This document shows, piece after piece, positions 60,747-64,000 of a DNA stretch of 64,000 nucleotides; position 1 is the first letter of the stretch, and each line of letters opens with the position of its first letter. This stretch comes from Reyranella sp. (GTDB taxonomy: Bacteria > Pseudomonadota > Alphaproteobacteria > Reyranellales > Reyranellaceae), in assembly GCF_030651995.1 (NCBI RefSeq), contig NZ_JAUSBN010000054.1, positions 99,919 to 163,918 on the forward strand, in the 5' to 3' direction. Made by a program: the position numbers and the translations under genes. The notes under the pieces were generated by a model. That model did no database searches. It saw nothing but the letters and a program-made list of their open reading frames with translations, and was not told where the DNA came from.

Positions 60747-61918
60747 TGCGGCTTCGCCGGCTCGGCGGCGTTGCCCCAGCCTTTCTTCTCGGCGTCGAAA
60801 AAGGAGGCGAAGACCTTGCGGATGGTGCTCTCGCCGATGTCGCGCGTGATGAACACGACGCGGCTCTTGCGGTCGTCGCCTTCCGGCCAGGCGTCGAGCG
60901 TGGCGGGCGGATGGAAGACGTGCTGCACGCCGTGGATCACCACGGGCTTGTCGGTGTCCTTCACGTTCAGGATGCCCTTCATGCGCAGCAGGTCGGGGCC
61001 GCGATAGGTCACCAGCGCGTCGAAGGCCGCAGCCACCGTGGACCAGCTCATCGGCTCGTCGAAGGTCATGCAGAAGGAGCGGATACGGTCGTCGTGGCGG
61101 TTGACGTCGTGCGGGTCCTGCTCGCCGTGAGCGTGCCCATGATCTTTGTCGTGGGAATGGCCATGATCGTGACCATGGTCGTGTCCGTGGTGGTGATGGC
61201 CGTGCCCGTGGTCGTGGCTGCCTTCATAGGCCTCGGCCTGCAGCCACTTCTTCACGTCGGCGCTCTTGGTCTCGGGATTGTAGAGGCCGGCATTGAGGAT
61301 CTGGTTGGGATCGATCTCGCCCGTCGCGACCGTGTGGAACGGTGCGCCGGGATTGAGGTGGTGCAGCCGGTGCTTCAGTTCGGCGAGCTTGGGCGCATCG
61401 GCAATGTCGACCTTGGTCAGCAGGATCCGGTCGGCGACGGCAGCCTGCTTCACGGCCTCCTCGTGATTGTCGAGCGTGCTCGCGCCGTTCACGCCGTCGA
61501 CGGTCGTCACCACGCCGTCGAGGCGGTAGCGCGAGGCCAGCAGCGGATCGGTCATCAGCGTGTGCAGGATGGGGGCGGGGTCGGCGAGGCCCGTGGTCTC
61601 GACCACCATGCGCTTGAAGGGCGAGACCTCGCCGCGCGACCGCTTGAGGAACAGCTCGCTCATGGTGCGCACCAGGTCGCCGCGCACCGTGCAGCACAGG
61701 CAGCCCGAGTTCAGGGTCACCATGCCTTCGTCGTCGGACTTCTCGACCAGGAGGTGGTCGAGGCCGATCTCGCCGAACTCGTTGATGATGACGGCGGTGT
61801 CGGCCAGCTCGGGCCGGCGCAGCAGCTTGTTGAGCAGGGTGGTCTTGCCGCTGCCGAGGAAGCCCGTCAGCACGGTGACGGGGATGCGCTGCTCGGCAGC
61901 GTTCTGCGGGTCGCTCAT
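60743..61918 (-). CDS. COG0523/CobW-family GTPase with His-rich metal-binding stretch
   Basis: 391 residues. P-loop LTGFLGSGKTTLLNKL (16-30), the metal site motif GCLCCTVRGD, TTGLADPAP, G4 TKVD, then a His/Asp-rich stretch (about residues 233-270, HDHGHGHHHHGHDHGHD-like) and a C-terminal CobW_C domain. The GCLCC motif and His tract are typical of zinc (ZigA/YeiR-like) or cobalt metallochaperones. It would load or scavenge metal for client enzymes. The coupled FAH gene downstream could be a metal-dependent client; that is inference. No Zur box was identified upstream. Confidence 0.9.
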   Translation of the reverse strand: MSDPQNAAEQRIPVTVLTGFLGSGKTTLLNKLLRRPELADTAVIINEFGEIGLDHLLVEKSDDEGMVTLNSGCLCCTVRGDLVRTMSELFLKRSRGEVSPFKRMVVETTGLADPAPILHTLMTDPLLASRYRLDGVVTTVDGVNGASTLDNHEEAVKQAAVADRILLTKVDIADAPKLAELKHRLHHLNPGAPFHTVATGEIDPNQILNAGLYNPETKSADVKKWLQAEAYEGSHDHGHGHHHHGHDHGHDHGHSHDKDHGHAHGEQDPHDVNRHDDRIRSFCMTFDEPMSWSTVAAAFDALVTYRGPDLLRMKGILNVKDTDKPVVIHGVQHVFHPPATLDAWPEGDDRKSRVVFITRDIGESTIRKVFASFFDAEKKGWGNAAEPAKPQ

Positions 61919-61940
61919 CTGAATATCCTGTGTTCGGGGA

Positions 61941-62810
61941 TCACGCCCGCCAGAAGCGCTCGACCTTCCTGAACTCCTTCCAGGTCCGCTCCAGCTTGCG
62001 ACGGCGGCGCTTCTCGCCGCTTGACGCTTGCCTCGCGAGAACCTTGAGGGCCGAGGCCGTGTCCTCGGAGGGACGGGAGGCCGTCGCGATATCGGCCAGC
62101 ATGCGGGCCGCCGTCGCGCGATCGTTCAAGGCGCCGAGCGCGCCCTGAAGGCGCACCGTTGCCTCGATATAGGGCTTGGCCACGGGCGAGGCAAAGGCGG
62201 GGCTGAGATAGATCGCTGCATAGCGGAGTTTCTTGATGCCGATGCGAAGGCGGTGAAGCTGTTCCTCGCTCAGTTTGTCCAGCAGCCGGCCGCGGCGGAC
62301 CACCTTGGAGTGGCGGGTATCGAGGACGTGACGGCCGAACTCGTCGAGCCGCAGCGCGCCCCTGTCGTCCATCGAGGCCGGCTCGGCGGCGAAGGCCGCG
62401 AGTCGCTGGTCGAACGCCTCATACCGGGCGCTCCCCAGGGCAGCCCGGGCGCGTTCCAGGTGGCTTGCGGCCAGTCTCGCGCCAACCCGCTTCACGACCG
62501 GCGACACGCCGGTCACGCTCTCCGTCAGGAATACATGCAGGTCGCGTGCGGGGCCGCATTCGCCTGCCAGCCACCTGGCCTCGGCTGAAAGGGCACGGAC
62601 TTCCGGGTTGTCGACTGCAGGGCGAAATACACTGAAGGCGGCCCGCAGGCGGCGCAGCGCCACGCGGGCCTGGTGGATGCCGATGGGCCTGCGGCTCTGG
62701 AGGACGATGTTCCGATACTTCGAGAGATCGGCCCGGCAGGAGGCGGCGATCGTCCGAAGCGCCACCTCGGGAGGGGTTTCAGGGGCAGGTTTTCGCCCGG
62801 AAGCTGACAT
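61941..62810 (-). CDS. CHAD domain protein
   Basis: 289 residues. A helical CHAD domain with paired basic/His motifs: GIHQARVALRRLRAAFSVFRP and LHRLRIGIKKLRYAAIYLSP. CHAD proteins bind polyphosphate granules. There is no CYTH (triphosphatase) domain in front of it, as there is in many fused forms. ATG 62810 is chosen since the frame upstream is unlikely coding. It lies on the same strand as the COG0523 gene, 22 nt upstream of it. Confidence 0.87.
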   Translation of the reverse strand: MSASGRKPAPETPPEVALRTIAASCRADLSKYRNIVLQSRRPIGIHQARVALRRLRAAFSVFRPAVDNPEVRALSAEARWLAGECGPARDLHVFLTESVTGVSPVVKRVGARLAASHLERARAALGSARYEAFDQRLAAFAAEPASMDDRGALRLDEFGRHVLDTRHSKVVRRGRLLDKLSEEQLHRLRIGIKKLRYAAIYLSPAFASPVAKPYIEATVRLQGALGALNDRATAARMLADIATASRPSEDTASALKVLARQASSGEKRRRRKLERTWKEFRKVERFWRA

Positions 62811-63015
62811 TGCATACGACCGTAGCGCCGCGCGGCGAGGGGGCAACCGTAAAGAGCGACAGTCTGGTGAAGGTTTTGTTGCATCCGCGAGACGCTGGAC
62901 CGTCCGGTTTCACTGGAATTCACCGGGTTTCAGCGGCCAGCCCCCTCTTTGGAGGCGTCTGTTACGCCGTCTTTGCAGTGGCGGCGGCAGGCCGGCGTGG
63001 CCTAGAGTCGCCGCC

Positions 63016-63531
63016 ATGAGTATCGATGCGGCGGCCTTCAAGAAGGGCATGCGCCACCTGGCGGCGAGCGTAACCCTGATCACCACGAAAGTTCAGGACC
63101 AGCGTGGCGGGCTCACCGCCACGGCGGTCTGTTCGGTTTCGGCCGAACCCCCGCAGATCCTGGTCTGCGTCAACAAATCCGCAAGCGCCCACGATCCGAT
63201 CGGCGAGGCGGGCTTCTTCTGCGTCAACATCCTCTGCCCGGAGCATCGCAAGCTCGCCGAGCGTTTCGCCGGGATGGACGGCACCGAGGGCGACGAACGG
63301 TTCCGGGACATGGGCGAGTGGACGACGCTCACCACCGGTGCGCCCGTGCTGAAGGGATGTCCCGTGTCCTTCGACTGCAAGCTGGTCACCGAACTCTCGG
63401 CCGGCACGCACACGATCTACATCGGCGAGATCGTCGACGTGGCCTTGCACGAAACCGCCCTGCCGCTTCTCTATGCCGATGGAACTTTCGTTCATGGCGA
63501 GGCGCTGAAGAAGGCTGCACAGGCGGCCTGA
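63016..63531 (+). CDS. Flavin reductase family protein
   Basis: 171 residues. Split-barrel FMN-binding flavin reductase domain: MRHLAASVTLITTKVQDQRGGLTATAVCSVSAEPPQILVCVNKSASAHDPI, FCVNILCPEHRKLAERFAG, and GTHTIYIGEIVDVALHE. Such proteins supply reduced flavin to a monooxygenase partner. No monooxygenase gene is nearby, so the partner is unknown. It is preceded by a 205-nt intergenic stretch with no other feature I could identify. Confidence 0.88.
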   Translation: MSIDAAAFKKGMRHLAASVTLITTKVQDQRGGLTATAVCSVSAEPPQILVCVNKSASAHDPIGEAGFFCVNILCPEHRKLAERFAGMDGTEGDERFRDMGEWTTLTTGAPVLKGCPVSFDCKLVTELSAGTHTIYIGEIVDVALHETALPLLYADGTFVHGEALKKAAQAA

Positions 63532-63595
63532 CGAAGGCGGGGTTGCGCCCCGGCGCCAACCCACTATGTTCCCGCCCGCCCGAACGGGCGCCTGC

Positions 63596-63670
63596 TGGGG
63601 CGTCGCCAAGCGGTAAGGCAGAGGATTTTGATTCCTCCATTCCCAGGTTCGAATCCTGGCGCCCCAGCCA
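63596..63670 (+). tRNA. tRNA-Gln (anticodon TTG)
   Basis: A cloverleaf: acceptor stem TGGGGCG/CGCCCCA, anticodon stem GAGGA/TCCTC with anticodon TTG at 63628-63630, T-arm CCAGG-TTCGAAT-CCTGG, and an encoded CCA end at 63668-63670. The D-loop contains AAGCGGTAAGG. A GGGCG-rich hairpin (CGCCCG...CGGGCG) lies just upstream at about 63576-63591. Confidence 0.95.
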
Positions 63671-63695
63671 GCCACCCCCGAGTTGGGCGGCCATG

Positions 63696-63816
63696 CCAGA
63701 GACACCTCGGCAAAAGTCGCTAACGCCGGGCCTTTTGCCGGCTATGGTGAAACCAGAGACCGGCCTTTTTTCTGAAATTCTGAGCAAATTGCCGGTTTTG
63801 GCCCGAGTGTCTCTGG
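63696..63816. repeat. 121-bp element with imperfect terminal inverted repeats next to tRNA-Gln
   Basis: The left end begins CCAGAGACACCTCGGCAAAA and the right end read in reverse begins CCAGAGACACTCGGGCCAAAA: ten perfect bases then TCGG and CAAAA with two small indels. A third CCAGAGAC copy lies inside near 63753. A T6 tract (63766-63771) after GCCGG/CCGGC arms looks like a terminator within it. No clear target-site duplication is visible. It could be a MITE-like element, or a folded RNA/terminator region after tRNA-Gln. Nothing coding was found between 63671 and 63930. Confidence 0.45.
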
Positions 63817-63930
63817 GGCGCCCAGATGGTGGTCTCACTCCATGTTGCGTCTTGCCAAGAACATGGTCGCCGCCACAACCGAAGGGGCCAGATACGGCAT
63901 CTTGAGACAGAATGACGCGGTGGGCCGACG

Positions 63931-64000
63931 TCAGAACGAGGTGAGCTGCTGATCCCAGTCGGTGGGAATGCCTCGATTCAGGCGGGCCATCAGGCCGCCG
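63931..64000 (-). CDS. C-terminus of an unidentified protein (runs off the window)
   Basis: On the minus strand a frame ends in TGA at 63931-63933 and reads back off the window edge as GGLMARLNRGIPTDWDQQLTSF. Only 22 residues are visible. The stretch is free of stops and amphipathic, but too short to name or to be sure of coding. No Shine-Dalgarno or start is inside the window. Confidence 0.35.
   Translation of the reverse strand, partial: GGLMARLNRGIPTDWDQQLTSF

Noticed and set aside
27552..62976. Many long open frames on the strand opposite real genes (for example inside addA, addB and ahcY)
   Set aside because: They are typical antisense shadows of high-GC genes: no family motifs, Arg/Ala/Gly-heavy composition, and no ribosome sites.
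1..64000. CRISPR array, prophage or insertion sequence
   Set aside because: No regularly spaced direct repeats, no integrase or transposase gene, and no phage structural genes were found. The tRNA-Gln end region has only the short inverted-repeat element.

Overview
The window is a high-GC, densely coded stretch of an alphaproteobacterial chromosome. The evidence is the gene order: chvI-chvG-hprK-rapZ-EIIA-HPr facing pckA, trpF-trpB-trpA near accD-folC, and addB-addA with amgK-murU. The style resembles soil Rhodospirillales/Hyphomicrobiales such as Reyranella; that assignment is inference. Nearly all genes are chromosomal housekeeping or metabolic genes. I see no insertion sequence, prophage, plasmid or CRISPR array. 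One toxin-antitoxin-like pair and one 121-bp inverted-repeat element are the clearest accessory pieces.

Layout. 1-9.4 kb: an exported HAD phosphatase (partial), a DUF2252 protein, cysteine synthase, a ROK-type sugar kinase whose motifs are in permuted order, a zinc-ribbon metallopeptidase, a DUF3500 protein, and an exported redoxin with a DsbD/ScsB-like reductase. 9.5-13.8 kb: an L-carbamoylase/M20 amidase, a GntR/FadR regulator, a uronate dehydrogenase and a D-carbamoylase, probably one catabolic cluster. 13.8-16.4 kb: an S49 peptidase, a tRNA methyltransferase-like protein and a polyprenyl diphosphate synthase. 16.5-22.1 kb: glpK, then pyrF, trpF, a RidA protein with a basic tail, trpB and trpA. 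22.1-23 kb: a lower-GC small ORF plus zeta-toxin-like kinase. 23-27.5 kb: an MBL hydrolase, a D,D-carboxypeptidase, accD, folC and trxA.

27.5-42.3 kb is one long minus-strand block. Read in the direction of transcription it holds chvI, chvG, hprK, rapZ, EIIA-Man, HPr, ahcY, then tsaE, amgK, murU, addB and addA. It is tightly packed, with several 4-nt ATGA overlaps. An intrinsic-terminator-like hairpin between ahcY and tsaE contains the tsaE start codon. pckA lies opposite (43.3 kb), the usual ChvGI/PTS/PEPCK arrangement that links envelope signalling, phosphotransfer and gluconeogenesis.

44.9-54 kb: a membrane class III adenylate cyclase, an envelope quartet (DUF3300, DUF2950, glycine-zipper lipoprotein, HdeA-like protein), and a small glycan-type island (SDR and formyltransferase divergent from two tandem paralogous glycosyltransferases). 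54-64 kb: a GST, polA, an NMT1-like protein without a signal peptide, a NIPSNAP protein, a yybP-ykoY (Mn2+) riboswitch in front of a TMEM165/GDT1 transporter, a FAH-family protein coupled to a His-rich COG0523 GTPase, a CHAD protein, a flavin reductase, tRNA-Gln(UUG), the inverted-repeat element and the C-terminus of an unidentified protein.
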